Shown here piece after piece: positions 30,285 to 38,846 of a stretch of 64,000 nucleotides of DNA (position 1 is the stretch's first letter; each line of letters starts with the position of its first letter). The DNA comes from Hymenobacter actinosclerus (GTDB lineage: Bacteria; Bacteroidota; Bacteroidia; Cytophagales; Hymenobacteraceae). Location of the stretch: NCBI RefSeq assembly GCF_900111515.1, contig NZ_FOHS01000006.1:62001-126000 (forward strand). The letters run 5' to 3'. The notes below the pieces were generated by a model. It had not been told where the DNA came from. It made no database searches and worked only from the letters and a program-made list of their open reading frames with translations. Position numbers and translations under genes: made by a program.

Positions 30285-31502
30285 ATGCCCACCCTGACTA
30301 TTGGCCTGCTGCGCGAAGGCAAAACCCCGCCCGATAAGCGCGTACCGCTCACTCCCAAAAAATGCATCGAGGCCCAGGACCAGTTTCCCGGTCTGAAAAT
30401 CGTGGCCCAGCAAAGCGAAATCCGCGCTTTTGCCGACCAGGAGTACCGCGAGCTGGGCCTGGAGGTGCGCCCCAGCGTGGCCGACTGCGACGTGCTGATG
30501 GGCGTGAAGGAAGTGCCGGTGGCCGAGCTGCTGCCCAACAAAACCTACTTCTTTTTCTCTCACACCATCAAGAAGCAGCCTGCCAACCGCGAGCTGCTGC
30601 GCCAGGTGCTTAAGCGCAACATTACGCTGGTCGATTACGAGGTGCTCACCGACGAGCAGGGCCAGCGCATTGTGGCGTTTGGGCGCTGGGCGGGCATTGT
30701 GGGCGCCTACAACGGCCTGCTCACCTACGGCCGCAAGCACGGCCTGTTCCAGCTCAAGCCCGCCTACGAGTGCGTGGATATGGAGGACATGCAGGACGAG
30801 TTTTTCAAGGTCAAGAAGCTGCCGCCCATCAAAATGGTGGTGACCGGCTCGGGCCGCGTGGCCCAGGGCGCGGTGGAAGTGCTGGAGCTGATGGGCATCC
30901 GCCGCGTGAGCGTGTACGACTACCTCTACCTCGATTTCAACGAGCCCGTGTACACCCAGCTGCGCTCCTCCGACTACAACCGCCGCCGCGACGGCCGCGT
31001 CTGGGATACGCCCGATTTCCACCGCCACCCCGAGCAGTACGAAAGCACCTTCGGCAACTTCCTGCCCGTTACCGACCTGCTGATTGCCTGCGCCTACTGG
31101 CACCCCCAGGCCCCGCGCCTGTTTGCCGAGGAAGATACGCGCCGCCCCGATTTCCGCATCAACACCATCGCCGACGTTACCTGCGACATCGACGGCTCCA
31201 TCCCAACCACCCACCGCAGCACCACCATCCAGGAGCCGGCCTACGACTACGACCCCGCCACCAGCGAGCTGCACGCCGCCTACTCGGCCCCCGGGCATCT
31301 CACGGTAATGGCCGTCGATAACCTGCCCTGCGAGCTGCCCCGCAACGCCTCGCGCGACTTCGCCCGCCAGCTCATCGCCCACGTGCTGCCCCACCTGCTG
31401 GCCGAAGGCGGCCCCGACGAGGTCATCGAGCGCGCCACCATTGCCCGCGCCGGCCAGCTCACCGAGCGGTACCAGTACCTGGCCGACTACGTAGCCGGTT
31501 AG
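30285..31502 (+). CDS. Saccharopine/alanine dehydrogenase-like NAD(P)-dependent enzyme
   Basis: Start at ATG 30285 (MPTLTIGLLREGKTPPDKRV); the upstream in-frame GTG lies in a repeat hairpin. The 405 residues have the AlaDh/PNT layout. An N-terminal substrate domain (REGKTPPDKRVPLTPKKC) is followed by a Rossmann domain with VVTGSGRVAQGAVEVLELMG near 186-205 and a C-terminal lobe. Several features point to lysine-forming saccharopine dehydrogenase (LYS1-like) instead of alanine dehydrogenase: FGRWAGIVGAYNGLLTYG, ITTVDYE-like ITLVDYEVL, and DVTCDIDGSIPTTHRSTTI, where transhydrogenase and AlaDH have other sequences. Substrate is inferred from the family. A TACCTTTA -7 element precedes it (about 30250). 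It is convergent with DUF1206. Confidence 0.82.
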   Translation: MPTLTIGLLREGKTPPDKRVPLTPKKCIEAQDQFPGLKIVAQQSEIRAFADQEYRELGLEVRPSVADCDVLMGVKEVPVAELLPNKTYFFFSHTIKKQPANRELLRQVLKRNITLVDYEVLTDEQGQRIVAFGRWAGIVGAYNGLLTYGRKHGLFQLKPAYECVDMEDMQDEFFKVKKLPPIKMVVTGSGRVAQGAVEVLELMGIRRVSVYDYLYLDFNEPVYTQLRSSDYNRRRDGRVWDTPDFHRHPEQYESTFGNFLPVTDLLIACAYWHPQAPRLFAEEDTRRPDFRINTIADVTCDIDGSIPTTHRSTTIQEPAYDYDPATSELHAAYSAPGHLTVMAVDNLPCELPRNASRDFARQLIAHVLPHLLAEGGPDEVIERATIARAGQLTERYQYLADYVAG

Positions 31503-31631
31503 GTTGGTTGTCAGTTGTCCGTTGTCAGTTATTAGTCGATTGTTCCCAGATCCGGCCATCTTCCCGACACCTGAGTCGGGACTAGCTGACAACGAGCAAC
31601 TGACAACTGACAACGAGCAACTGACAACTAA
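31503..31631. repeat. Heptad inverted repeat filling a convergent spacer (GTTGTCA type)
   Basis: The gap between two convergent stop codons consists of units GTTGTCA, GTTGTCC, GTTGTCA, GTTATTA on the left. On the right come TGACAAC, GAGCAAC, TGACAAC, TGACAAC, GAGCAAC, TGACAAC. The two halves can pair over about 25 bp. The middle (31545-31585) carries a small hairpin-like ACTCGGG pair. Confidence 0.75.
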
Positions 31632-32459
31632 TTAGATTTTCAGAACCGGGTATTTGGCCTGCACCAGCATGTAGAGGCCGTACGCCATCAGCCCCAGGGC
31701 CACAATGCCCAGCACCAGCGGCCCCATGCTGGCCAGCAGGTCGAACGCCTCGTCGGTGCTGCCGACGGCCGAGGCGCGCGACTGGCGGCCCGCCTGGATG
31801 AAGAAGTAGCCGATAATGCCCAGCACGATACCCCGGGCCGTGTAGCCCAGCTGCCCCAGCCGGTACACGGTGTTCTGCTGGCCGGCCGGAATGTCGGAGC
31901 CCTGCACGTGCTTATGGAACCGGCCGGAATATGCCTGATAAAGCTGGTACAGGCCAACGCCGACGGTAGCAGCTCCCGCCAGCATGATAATCCAGTCGCC
32001 GGCGGGCCAGGCCAGCACCCGGGCCGTAAGGGTTTGCCTGGCGTCGCTGCCGCTGTCGGCCGAGCCGCTCAGGGCCAGCTGGGCGGCGTACCAGGCCAGG
32101 CTGGCGTATACCAGCCCGCTGGCGGCATAGCCCACGCGCCGCGCAATACCGGCCATATCGTTGCCCTTGTCTTCGGTGTCGCGCACGGCCTGCACCACCC
32201 GCCACACAATGTAGGCCAGCAGCCCCAACGCAATCAGGCCCAGCAGTACCGGCCCGCCGGGCAGGCCCTGCAGCGTCTGAACGGCCTGTTTCTTGTCGGC
32301 CGTTTGCCCCTGCTGCTGGCCGGTGGCCGCCAGCAGCGCCAGCGTCCCCATCAGCCCATACACCAGGCCTTTGGCGGCGAAACCCACCCGGGCCAGTGTG
32401 CGGATTCCCGCGTTCGGGGTGGTGGGTAGCGGGTTTGAGAGCGTATCGGAAAGGGCCAT
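31632..32459 (-). CDS. DUF1206 membrane protein
   Basis: Membrane protein of 275 residues from ATG 32457-32459 (MALSDTLSN). The frame upstream contains no likely start. Three copies of a two-helix DUF1206 unit are visible: ARVGFAAKGLVYGLMGTLALLAA, ARRVGYAASGLVYASLAWYAAQL and GQLGYTARGIVLGIIGYFFIQAG. Each begins with a G-[YF]-x-A-[KSR]-G motif and is followed by a second helix. The N-terminal and central loops are polar. No function is established for DUF1206. It is convergent with the dehydrogenase gene. Confidence 0.93.
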   Translation of the reverse strand: MALSDTLSNPLPTTPNAGIRTLARVGFAAKGLVYGLMGTLALLAATGQQQGQTADKKQAVQTLQGLPGGPVLLGLIALGLLAYIVWRVVQAVRDTEDKGNDMAGIARRVGYAASGLVYASLAWYAAQLALSGSADSGSDARQTLTARVLAWPAGDWIIMLAGAATVGVGLYQLYQAYSGRFHKHVQGSDIPAGQQNTVYRLGQLGYTARGIVLGIIGYFFIQAGRQSRASAVGSTDEAFDLLASMGPLVLGIVALGLMAYGLYMLVQAKYPVLKI

Positions 32460-32584
32460 GGAAAACAGTCTGGGAAAGAAGGAAGTGCCGCGCCCGGCAA
32501 CCGGTGCCGCGGCACGTATAAGCAGGCCCGGCACCTGGCCGGTAGCCGTAATTCGGCCAATGGGCCTCTTACGCAGCGGGCACC

Positions 32585-33157
32585 TTAAAGGGTGGGGCGG
32601 CTACTGCCCAGCAGGCCGGCCGGCTGGTAGATGCGGGCGCCGGGGTGGGCCAGGGCCGCGTTGCCGGGTACGTCGAGCGTGAGCAGAGGCTTGTCGCGGG
32701 CCATCGTATCGGCCAGCAGCTGCGCCAGGTTGCCGCCCGGGGTAACATAAGGGATGAAAAAGTCGTCGGCCATATCGGCCAGCAGCAGGTTGCGGATAGC
32801 CGCCGTCTCGAAGCTCACGGCACTTACCTCGGGTTCGAAAGGCGTAATAAACAGCAGCTGCCCCAGGCGCAGGTCCTCTTCGTGCTCGAACGCCAAGCTG
32901 TGCTGAATGCCCCGCCCCAACGCGTACACAATGGGCTGGCCGGGCTCCTGGCGCAGGAAATTATATACTGTCTGCTCCAGCCGCGAATGGAACCCCGAGG
33001 CAATGCAGCGGTGCTGCTGCCGCTGCTCCATGGCCCAGAGGTAAGTGTCGCGCTCAACGGCCGCCGGGTAGGCGCGCGAGCATAGAAAAACCGTTTTGGG
33101 CAAAGCCAACAGCGCCGGATTCCCAAGAGTGCGCAGTTCTTCCGGCGGCGTCAGCAT
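32585..33157 (-). CDS. DprA/SLOG-like Rossmann-fold protein
   Basis: The 190-residue protein begins LRTLGNPALLALPKTVFLCSR and has AYPA, ASGFHSRLEQ and IVYALGRGIQ, which recall the DprA/LOG (SLOG) Rossmann fold with its 'SGG...' loop. FITPFEPEVSAVS follows, then a region like the nucleotide end of DprA. It lacks the N-terminal SAM and C-terminal winged helix domains of full DprA. Role unknown; nucleotide binding or DNA processing is inference. The gene is alone between DUF1206 and CsbD. A sequence at its start codon fits the Bacteroidota pattern, but no clear promoter was identified. Confidence 0.58.
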   Translation of the reverse strand: MLTPPEELRTLGNPALLALPKTVFLCSRAYPAAVERDTYLWAMEQRQQHRCIASGFHSRLEQTVYNFLRQEPGQPIVYALGRGIQHSLAFEHEEDLRLGQLLFITPFEPEVSAVSFETAAIRNLLLADMADDFFIPYVTPGGNLAQLLADTMARDKPLLTLDVPGNAALAHPGARIYQPAGLLGSSRPTL

Positions 33158-33245
33158 GAAACAAGAAGCAAAATAGGGTTGCTAAAGTTAAAATTAATAT
33201 TGATAAAGTTATTATACGATAAAAATGGAATCACTCCTGCATAGC

Positions 33246-33275
33246 AACGGCCCGCTACCTGAGTAGTGGGCCGTT
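33246..33275. terminator. Hairpin between CsbD and DprA-like genes
   Basis: AACGGCCCGCTAC (33246-33258) pairs with GTAGTGGGCCGTT (33263-33275) around CTGA, with one G-T pair. No strong T-run is present on either side. Probably the end of the CsbD transcript. Confidence 0.6.
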
Positions 33276-33303
33276 GTTGTAATAAACGTATGTAGGAGGC
33301 AGA

Positions 33304-33522
33304 CTAGAAAGTGCGCTGGAACCAGTTCTTGATGTCGTCCATCGTTTCGCCGGTCTTCTGCTGCAGGTTGCCGAACCACTCGTCCTGCTTGCCTTCTTCG
33401 TAGTCCATGTCGTCGTCGGTGAGGTTGCCCCACTTCTGCTTGGCCTGGCCTTTAATTTCGTTCCAATTGCCGCGGGCGCGCAGTTCGGTGTTATCGTTGA
33501 TGCCGTTGTTATTAACGTCCAT
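33304..33522 (-). CDS. CsbD family stress protein
   Basis: Small hydrophilic helical protein of 72 residues from ATG 33520-33522 (MDVNNNGINDNTELRARG). The frame upstream is spacer. The CsbD core is GNWNEIKGQAKQKWGNLTDDDM, then EGKQDEWFGNLQQKTGE. CsbD-like proteins are induced by general stress in other bacteria; molecular role unknown. Lies downstream of the three paralogues, with a hairpin downstream. Confidence 0.92.
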   Translation of the reverse strand: MDVNNNGINDNTELRARGNWNEIKGQAKQKWGNLTDDDMDYEEGKQDEWFGNLQQKTGETMDDIKNWFQRTF

Positions 33523-33602
33523 AATAGTAGGATTAGGGTGGAAGATACCCCCTTTACGCGCCTTGGCGCCGTAGGGTTGGGCCACTGCTCCTGCCACAGC
33601 TG

Positions 33603-34292
33603 CTAGAAGTGGGTAGTGTTGCTGAGCAAGATCAGAAGTATCACTATGCCCACACCCACGCCAGTGCCGAAACCAGCTGCAGCTTTGCCTAGCTTTTTGC
33701 TCTGGGCTTGTCGGCGGTAGCCGTCGTAGTAGGCTAAATCGTTGAGTAAGTCGGGTTGCGGGGCATCGAGATTACGCCGGGGTGGGGCAGAAAGCCCCAT
33801 AACGGAACCCGCAACGATGCCTCCGTAACCCGAGCCTACCAACGTGGCCCCAAACGTTCCCCAGAACACACCCTTGTCAGGTTTATAGTACTTCCTGCTG
33901 TCCTGGCGGCCTAGCTCGGTGCGTTGGGCCGCGCTCAGGCCCTGCAGACTGGTGCCGGAAGCCGGCGCTGGCACGGCTGGTCGCATTACTTCGCGCGTGC
34001 CGTTGGCATAGCGGATCATAAACACTTCGGCGGCGGCCAGCTCAAGCGTATCGGTATCGGTAGCCGCTACCGGGGCCAGTGAGTCGGTCGGTGCCGGCGA
34101 GGGCAGGTAACGCACCAGCCGGGGCGTAATGCGTACCACCCGGCCCGGTAGCTCGTCGCCGTTGGTGCGCAGAATTACGTCGGTGGCCGACTGAGTGCTT
34201 GGTTTGGGCGCGGTGGGCGTCGGTTGCGCCTGGCAGTGCCTACCGGGTAGCAGCGTTACGGAAAGTAGTAGCAGCAAGAATAAACCGCGCAT
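33603..34292 (-). CDS. Secreted protein with Bacteroidota 'GEEL...RYANGT' domain, paralogue A
   Basis: Protein of 229 residues from ATG 34290-34292 (MRGLFLLLLLSV). A frame 78 bases longer upstream is non-coding. A signal peptide ends near AQP (residues 21-24). An approximately 80-residue domain follows, with ILRTNGDELPGRVVRITPRLVRYLP and VFMIRYANGTREV. A linker contains RQDSRKYYKPDKGVFWG, then two hydrophobic Gly-rich segments (GTFGATLVGSGYGGIVAGSVMG and a C-terminal helix GVGVGIVILLILLS) suggest insertion in a membrane. It forms a tandem array with the next two genes. Function unknown. Confidence 0.78.
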   Translation of the reverse strand: MRGLFLLLLLSVTLLPGRHCQAQPTPTAPKPSTQSATDVILRTNGDELPGRVVRITPRLVRYLPSPAPTDSLAPVAATDTDTLELAAAEVFMIRYANGTREVMRPAVPAPASGTSLQGLSAAQRTELGRQDSRKYYKPDKGVFWGTFGATLVGSGYGGIVAGSVMGLSAPPRRNLDAPQPDLLNDLAYYDGYRRQAQSKKLGKAAAGFGTGVGVGIVILLILLSNTTHF

Positions 34293-34370
34293 AGGAGCTG
34301 GGAATGCAAAATGAAAACCTGAAAATAAAGGCTGCACTGTCGGGCTGGCCGGCAGGCAGTTGCCTCGCAC

Positions 34371-35069
34371 CTAGCGTACGCCAAAATACCGGATTACCAG
34401 AAAACCGGTTACTGTAACCACTATAGCAGCACCTAACCCAAAGCCAGTGGCGGCCTTGCCCAGCTTGCGGTTTTTAGCCTGTCGGTTATAGCCTTTGAAG
34501 TATGCCGGGTCCTGGAGCAAAGCCGGTTCGGGCGCGTTCAGCTTGGCGCGGGGTGGGTTGGTAAGCGAGATTACCGTGCTTGCTACCAGTCCGCCGTAGC
34601 CAGTAGTCACGGTGCTGGCAAGTGTACCCCAGAACACGCCTTTGGAGGGCTTGTAGTACCGGCGGCTATCCTGGCGGCCCCGCTCCTGGCGCTGGGCTGC
34701 GCTCAGGCCCAGCAGGCTGTTACCAGAGTTCGGGCCTGAAGCCGGAGCCGACCGCAGTACCTCCTGTGTACCATTGGCGTAGCGAACCATAAACACCTCG
34801 GCGGCGGCCAGCTGCAGCGTATCGGGGGCAGCAGCGGCGGCCTGGCCCAGCGAGTCGGGGCCCACTGGCAGGTAGCGCACGAGTTGCGGCGTAATGCGTA
34901 CCACCCGGCCCGGTAGCTCTTCGCCGTTGGTACGCACAATCACATCCGTGGCCGCCCTTGAAACCGCGGGTACGGCCGCCGAATCGGGGGCGGGGGGGTG
35001 CTGGGCCTGGCTTACTTCGCTGGTCAGCAGAGCTACAGAAGTTAGCAGTAGAGAGAGTAGCGTGCGCAT
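34371..35069 (-). CDS. Secreted protein with 'GEEL...RYANGT' domain, paralogue B
   Basis: Protein of 232 residues (signal peptide MRTLLSLLLTSVALLTSEVSQAQ). It is a close paralogue of the neighbour at 33603: VIVRTNGEELPGRVVRITPQ and VFMVRYANGTQEVL, then the shared stretch LSAAQRQERGRQDSRRYYKP and SKGVFWGTL, followed by a Gly/Thr-rich hydrophobic segment and C-terminal helix FLVIRYF. The shared pattern over the full length points to tandem duplication. A predicted periplasmic or membrane-attached protein; role unknown. Confidence 0.8.
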   Translation of the reverse strand: MRTLLSLLLTSVALLTSEVSQAQHPPAPDSAAVPAVSRAATDVIVRTNGEELPGRVVRITPQLVRYLPVGPDSLGQAAAAAPDTLQLAAAEVFMVRYANGTQEVLRSAPASGPNSGNSLLGLSAAQRQERGRQDSRRYYKPSKGVFWGTLASTVTTGYGGLVASTVISLTNPPRAKLNAPEPALLQDPAYFKGYNRQAKNRKLGKAATGFGLGAAIVVTVTGFLVIRYFGVR

Positions 35070-35120
35070 AGAGTTGGCCGTAAGGAAGAAAAAACAGAGC
35101 CCCGTGCTGGTGGCGCGCCC

Positions 35121-35873
35121 CTAGCGGCGGCGGTGGTTGAAGCCCACCAGCAAACTGAAGCGCACGCCGCCGTTGCCGGGCACCACGGCCAGGTTCACCG
35201 GAAAATTCACGTCTTCGACCTTGAACGAAGTGCCCACGGCCAGCACAATGCCGGCGCTGGCCGGCGTTAGGTTCGGGCCCAGGCCGAACTCGAAGCCCTT
35301 GGGGCCGCGGATGCCGACCAGCGCGTTCAGGCTGGGAATGAACTTGCCCTGCTCCAGCCCCCCAACCAGCGGCACCAACTCCACCAGGCCCGCGGTGCCC
35401 GAGGCCAGCCGGAAAATGCGCGTTTCAAACTGCCAGCCAAACTGCGTGAGAAAGGGATTGAGTCCGAACTCATCCTTGGCCTTACCCACCACGCCCCCCG
35501 TCAGCACGGTGAAGCCGATACGCGGGCCGTTGAGGTTGACCACGGGTTCGGGCAGCGGGTCGTCGCCGGGCACGGCCGGGCCGGGGTAGGGCGCTGCCCC
35601 GGCCAGGGCGGGCAGCTGCCGCGCTCCGCCGGGGGTGCCGAACACCTCTTTGGTGCCGTTGGCGTAGCGAATCATGAACACGTCGATTTTACGCACTGTA
35701 ATCAGCGGCCCCTCGGGGTTGTCGGTGCGGCGGTAGCTTATCTCGGTGGGCGTAATTTCCACCACTTTCACGTTGAGTTCTTCGCCCGATTGCCGGGTAA
35801 GCACGTCCTGGGCCTGCAGGGCGCCGGCCGAAACCAGCAGCAGAAACAATAAGCTGAGTAAGCGAGAAAGCAT
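35121..35873 (-). CDS. Secreted protein with 'GEEL...RYANGT' domain plus C-terminal beta-rich region, paralogue C
   Basis: Protein of 250 residues with signal peptide MLSRLLSLLFLLLVSAGALQAQ. The N-terminal domain repeats the motif of A and B (VLTRQSGEELNVKVVEITPTEISYR, VFMIRYANGTKEVFG). The C-terminus, however, is unrelated. From residue about 100 on it reads like an outer-membrane or porin-like beta region: TVLTGGVVGKAKDEFGLNPF, LVELVPLVGGL, GIRGPKGFEFGLGPNLTPAS, and ending VRFSLLVGFNHRRR with alternating polarity. The three genes therefore share an N-terminal module on different C-terminal bodies. Function unknown. Confidence 0.8.
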   Translation of the reverse strand: MLSRLLSLLFLLLVSAGALQAQDVLTRQSGEELNVKVVEITPTEISYRRTDNPEGPLITVRKIDVFMIRYANGTKEVFGTPGGARQLPALAGAAPYPGPAVPGDDPLPEPVVNLNGPRIGFTVLTGGVVGKAKDEFGLNPFLTQFGWQFETRIFRLASGTAGLVELVPLVGGLEQGKFIPSLNALVGIRGPKGFEFGLGPNLTPASAGIVLAVGTSFKVEDVNFPVNLAVVPGNGGVRFSLLVGFNHRRR

Positions 35874-36044
35874 AGCGGTGGGGCTTAGGAGGAAACTTCA
35901 GGAAAGATGCCACTTCATTCAGGCTAAGTTGCAACCAGGATGTTCTATATTTAGACCCGCTGCTGGTTTTGATTTATCAGAAATGCAGCTGGCAATCAGA
36001 AGGTTACATAATTGCATTCAGACTTTTAAAAGCCCCGCCCGCTC

Positions 36045-37579
36045 ATGGACGACCTGCGCACCACGCTGGCCACCTTCTCGCCCGACGACCACAAGGAGTT
36101 CCGGCAGTTTATTCAGCGGCAGCGCCGCAAGCAGAAGGGCCGCATGGATGTGCGCCTCTACGAGCTGCTGGCCCAGCCCCGCGAATTCGCCACGCCGAGC
36201 TGCTGGAGCGCCTCTACCCCGCCGAGCCCAACGCCGTGGCCTACTACGCCCTGCGCAAGCGCCTGCTGCGTCACCTGCTCGATTTTCTGCTGCTGCGCCA
36301 GCACCAGCAAGACCCCACGGCGGCCGCTTCGGTGCGCGGGTTGCTCACGCTGGCCCAGTACCTGTTCGAGGCCGGCATCGACCGGCTGGCCTGGGGCACG
36401 CTGCGCAAGGCCGAAAAGCTGGCCCGCACCAACGAGCAGTACGAGCAGCTCAATGCCGTGTACAACCTCCAGATTGCCCGCGCCCACAGCCCCCACGCCG
36501 ATCCGCTCGACGACATCATCCGCCAGCGCAACCTCAACAAAAAGGACGCCGACGAGGAGGAGCGCGCCAACATTGCCGACAGCCTCATCCGCCAGCGCCT
36601 GCGCCAGGCCCGCGTGAAGGGCCGGGCCGCCGAATCGTTTGATGAGATTCTGCAGCAGGTGCTGCGCGAGTACGACCTGCAGGAAGCCTTCGCCCGCCGG
36701 CCGGCGCTGCTGCTGCGGCTCATGTCCATCACCCGCGCGGCCATGCTCGTGCGCCGCGACTACGCCTCGTTTGCGCCCTTCGTGATGCGCTGCTACCACC
36801 TGATGGAAAAGCGCCACGGCTTTCGGCCCGCCCACCGCGAGGCCCAGCTCGGGCTGCTGCTGATGATTGCCCACGCCCTGTACCGTACCCGCCGCTTTGC
36901 CGAGTCGGTGGAGTACCTGGAACAGCTGCGGGCGCTGCTGGAGGCCGGGCCGCGGCTGCTGCGCACGGCTATGTGGCCGCGCTACACCTTCCTGCTGGCC
37001 GCCAACTATGCCTTCCTGCGCCGCAACTCCGAGAGCATCGTCCTGCTCGAAGCGGTGCTGCGCCTGCCGCTCAGCCCCCGCGAAGAGCTGACGGGCCGCC
37101 TGGGCCTGGGCTTCCATTACTTCGCCGAAGGCCAGTTCCAGAAAGCCAACCAGACCCTGCAGGCCATCGGGCGCACCGACCACTACTGCGAGCAGGAAAT
37201 GGGCATCGAGTGGGTAATCAACCGCAGCATGGGCGAAATGCTGATTCAGTTTGAGCTGGGCAACGCCGACCTGGCCCACAACCGCCTGCGGGCCATCGAG
37301 CGGCTGCTCAAGGAGCGGTTCGGGCCCGGCGGGGGCGGCTACGCGTCGGTACTGAGCTATTTGCAGCTGGTGGGCGAGCTTATCGACGACCCGGCCACCG
37401 CCCGCTGTCCGGCTTTTGCCACCCGTTTGCACGACATTCCCTCGTTCGTGTCGCTGGGCCAGGAAGACCTGCAGGCCCTGAGCTTCTATAGCTGGCTTCG
37501 CTCGCAGGTGACGGGCCAGCCCTACTACAGCGTGCTGCTGGAACTGGCCCACGCCCCCGAGTCGGACCCCCGGCCCTAG
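36045..37579 (+). CDS. Helical-repeat (TPR-like) protein, apparently frameshifted near 36190
   Basis: The N-terminal part is read from ATG 36045 (MDDLRTTLATFSPDDHKEF ... LLAQPREFA). The rest (AELLERLYPAEPNAVAYYALRKRLL onward, about 460 residues) is in another frame. The switch lies about 36189-36194 and needs one extra base there or a -1 slip. The frame that continues downstream is open upstream to 35969, but that part (PPAHGRPAHHAGHLL) looks like translated noise. The main part has a repeating helical pattern with many Leu/Ala-rich amphipathic pairs, like TPR or HEAT repeats. I cannot give a family. It could be a pseudogene, a sequencing error or programmed slippage. Confidence 0.7.
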
Positions 37580-37607
37580 CAACGGCCCACCACCCTGCGC
37601 AAACCAA

Positions 37608-37668
37608 AAGGACCTTACCACGCCGGAACAGCCGTCAAAACGACGCGTTTCAGCCTGGTAAGGTCCTT
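37608..37668. terminator. Hairpin between convergent genes
   Basis: AAGGACCTTACCA (37608-37620) pairs perfectly with TGGTAAGGTCCTT (37656-37668), with a 35-base loop that itself contains an AAACGACGCGTTT palindrome. It lies between two convergent coding regions. Confidence 0.6.
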
Positions 37669-37728
37669 ATGCTTGCCTCAGCTGGGCGGGTGTTTCCACG
37701 CGCCGGCAGCTAAGTGCTACGCGCCAAA

Positions 37729-38091
37729 TTAGTTGTTGCGGGTAGCGGCGTTGATGTCGGCTTTGGCTTCGCCGGCGGCCTGGTCGATTTTGTTGCCGGC
37801 TTTGTTGGCGGCGGCTTTGGTTTCGGCGGCAGCTTTGTCGGCAGCGGCTTCGGTGTTTTCGGCGGCTTTGTCGGCGGTGGCTTCGATAACCTTACCCGTG
37901 TTTTCGAGGGCGTCGTCGGTGGCTACGGCGGCGTTGTTGGCTTCGGCAGCGGCGGCATCACCGGCGTTTTCGGCGGCGGCTTCGGTGTTGGCAGCGGCGG
38001 CATCGGCATTGGCCTGTCCCTGCTCGGTGCAGGAGGTAGCGGCGAACGAAACGGCGGCGGCAACGAAGAGGGTTTTGAACAGGGTTTTCAT
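37729..38091 (-). CDS. Ala-rich helical lipoprotein
   Basis: Predicted lipoprotein of 120 residues from ATG 38089-38091. The signal peptide MKTLFKTLFVAAAVSFAATS ends in C21. The remainder is low-complexity Ala/Glu/Asp/Lys/Asn, with an 11-residue-like periodicity of ADKAAENTEAA and ETKAAANKAGN, suggestive of an amphipathic helix. It resembles LEA- or apolipoprotein-like stress proteins, but I could not assign a family. Such small lipoproteins are common in Hymenobacter-like genomes. The repeated GCGGC/GCTTCGG DNA makes copy-number variation likely. Confidence 0.85.
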   Translation of the reverse strand: MKTLFKTLFVAAAVSFAATSCTEQGQANADAAAANTEAAAENAGDAAAAEANNAAVATDDALENTGKVIEATADKAAENTEAAADKAAAETKAAANKAGNKIDQAAGEAKADINAATRNN

Positions 38092-38274
38092 GGTAAAAAA
38101 AGTCAGGAAGTGAAAAAAAGCAGCCCGGCAGCGGGCCGTACGGGTCTTAATAAGCCCCGGGCCGGAAGGTAACCCGTCGGGCGGCCGCGAAACCAGCCGG
38201 CCAACTTTTCGGCCGGTGGGCAAGTATAGCCAGGTAGTTTACTCCTCCCGATACGTTCGTTTTTCGCCTTTCTT

Positions 38275-38670
38275 ATGGATTCCACCGCCTCCACGCCCGC
38301 CAACCAGCCCACGCCTTCCGTCCCGCTCACCATCACCGACGAGCAGAATTCGGCCCTGCTCACCGACACGCTCAACCTGCTGGGCGCCAAAACGCCCGAC
38401 GGAAAGCAGGCGCTGACCGAAATCGACCGCTGGATTGAAGTGCTGAAAGCCACCGAGCGCACCGGCCTGGCCAAGGTAACCCAGGAGCTGCAGCTGGTGC
38501 GCGAGCAGCTCTCCTCGCCCGACACCGACACCCACGACCTGGCCGAAACGCTGGCCTCGCTGGGCATAGAAACCGGCAAAGTGGCCGAAGAAACCACCAA
38601 CGATTACGCCGCCCCGCTGGCCCAGCTTGGCAAAACGCTCATGAAGCTCGGTTCGCAGCTCTCGAAGTAG
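38275..38670 (+). CDS. Hypothetical protein, helical
   Basis: Soluble protein of 131 residues, family unrecognised. The N-terminal 20 residues are Thr/Pro-rich and probably disordered. The rest is helical with ITDEQNSALLTDTLNLLG, EIDRWIEVLKATERTG and a helix of LQLVREQL. It starts at ATG 38275, close to a possible -7-like TACGTTCG. It is convergent with nothing obvious and lies between the Ala-rich lipoprotein and a Cys-rich orphan. No catalytic motif is visible. Confidence 0.75.
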   Translation: MDSTASTPANQPTPSVPLTITDEQNSALLTDTLNLLGAKTPDGKQALTEIDRWIEVLKATERTGLAKVTQELQLVREQLSSPDTDTHDLAETLASLGIETGKVAEETTNDYAAPLAQLGKTLMKLGSQLSK

Positions 38671-38717
38671 CCGCACCCCCGCCTGTCATCCTGAGCATGT
38701 TGCGCTTTGAGCAACGA

Positions 38718-38775
38718 CGAAGGACCTATCCGGAAGCTGGCTCTACAAGAGTATGGCTTCCGGATAGGTCCTTCG
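38718..38775. repeat. Inverted repeat (CGAAGGACCTATCCGGAAGC), REP-like relative
   Basis: CGAAGGACCTATCCGGAAGC (38718-38737) pairs with its reverse complement at 38756-38775. It is preceded by GTCATCCTGAGC, a variant of the GTCATTCAGAGC start of the REP-like family. Confidence 0.75.
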
Positions 38776-38816
38776 CTGCACTCGGGATAAGCGGTAGGTT
38801 CAAGCGGCGGCCGGCG

Positions 38817-38824
38817 TAACTTTG
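38817..38824 (+). promoter_or_regulatory. Putative -7 element of the 339-residue orphan gene
   Basis: TAACTTTG (TAnnTTTG), 23 bp upstream of the ATG at 38847. Confidence 0.5.
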
Positions 38825-38846
38825 CGCCTCTGTTTGCTGCCTGTTT

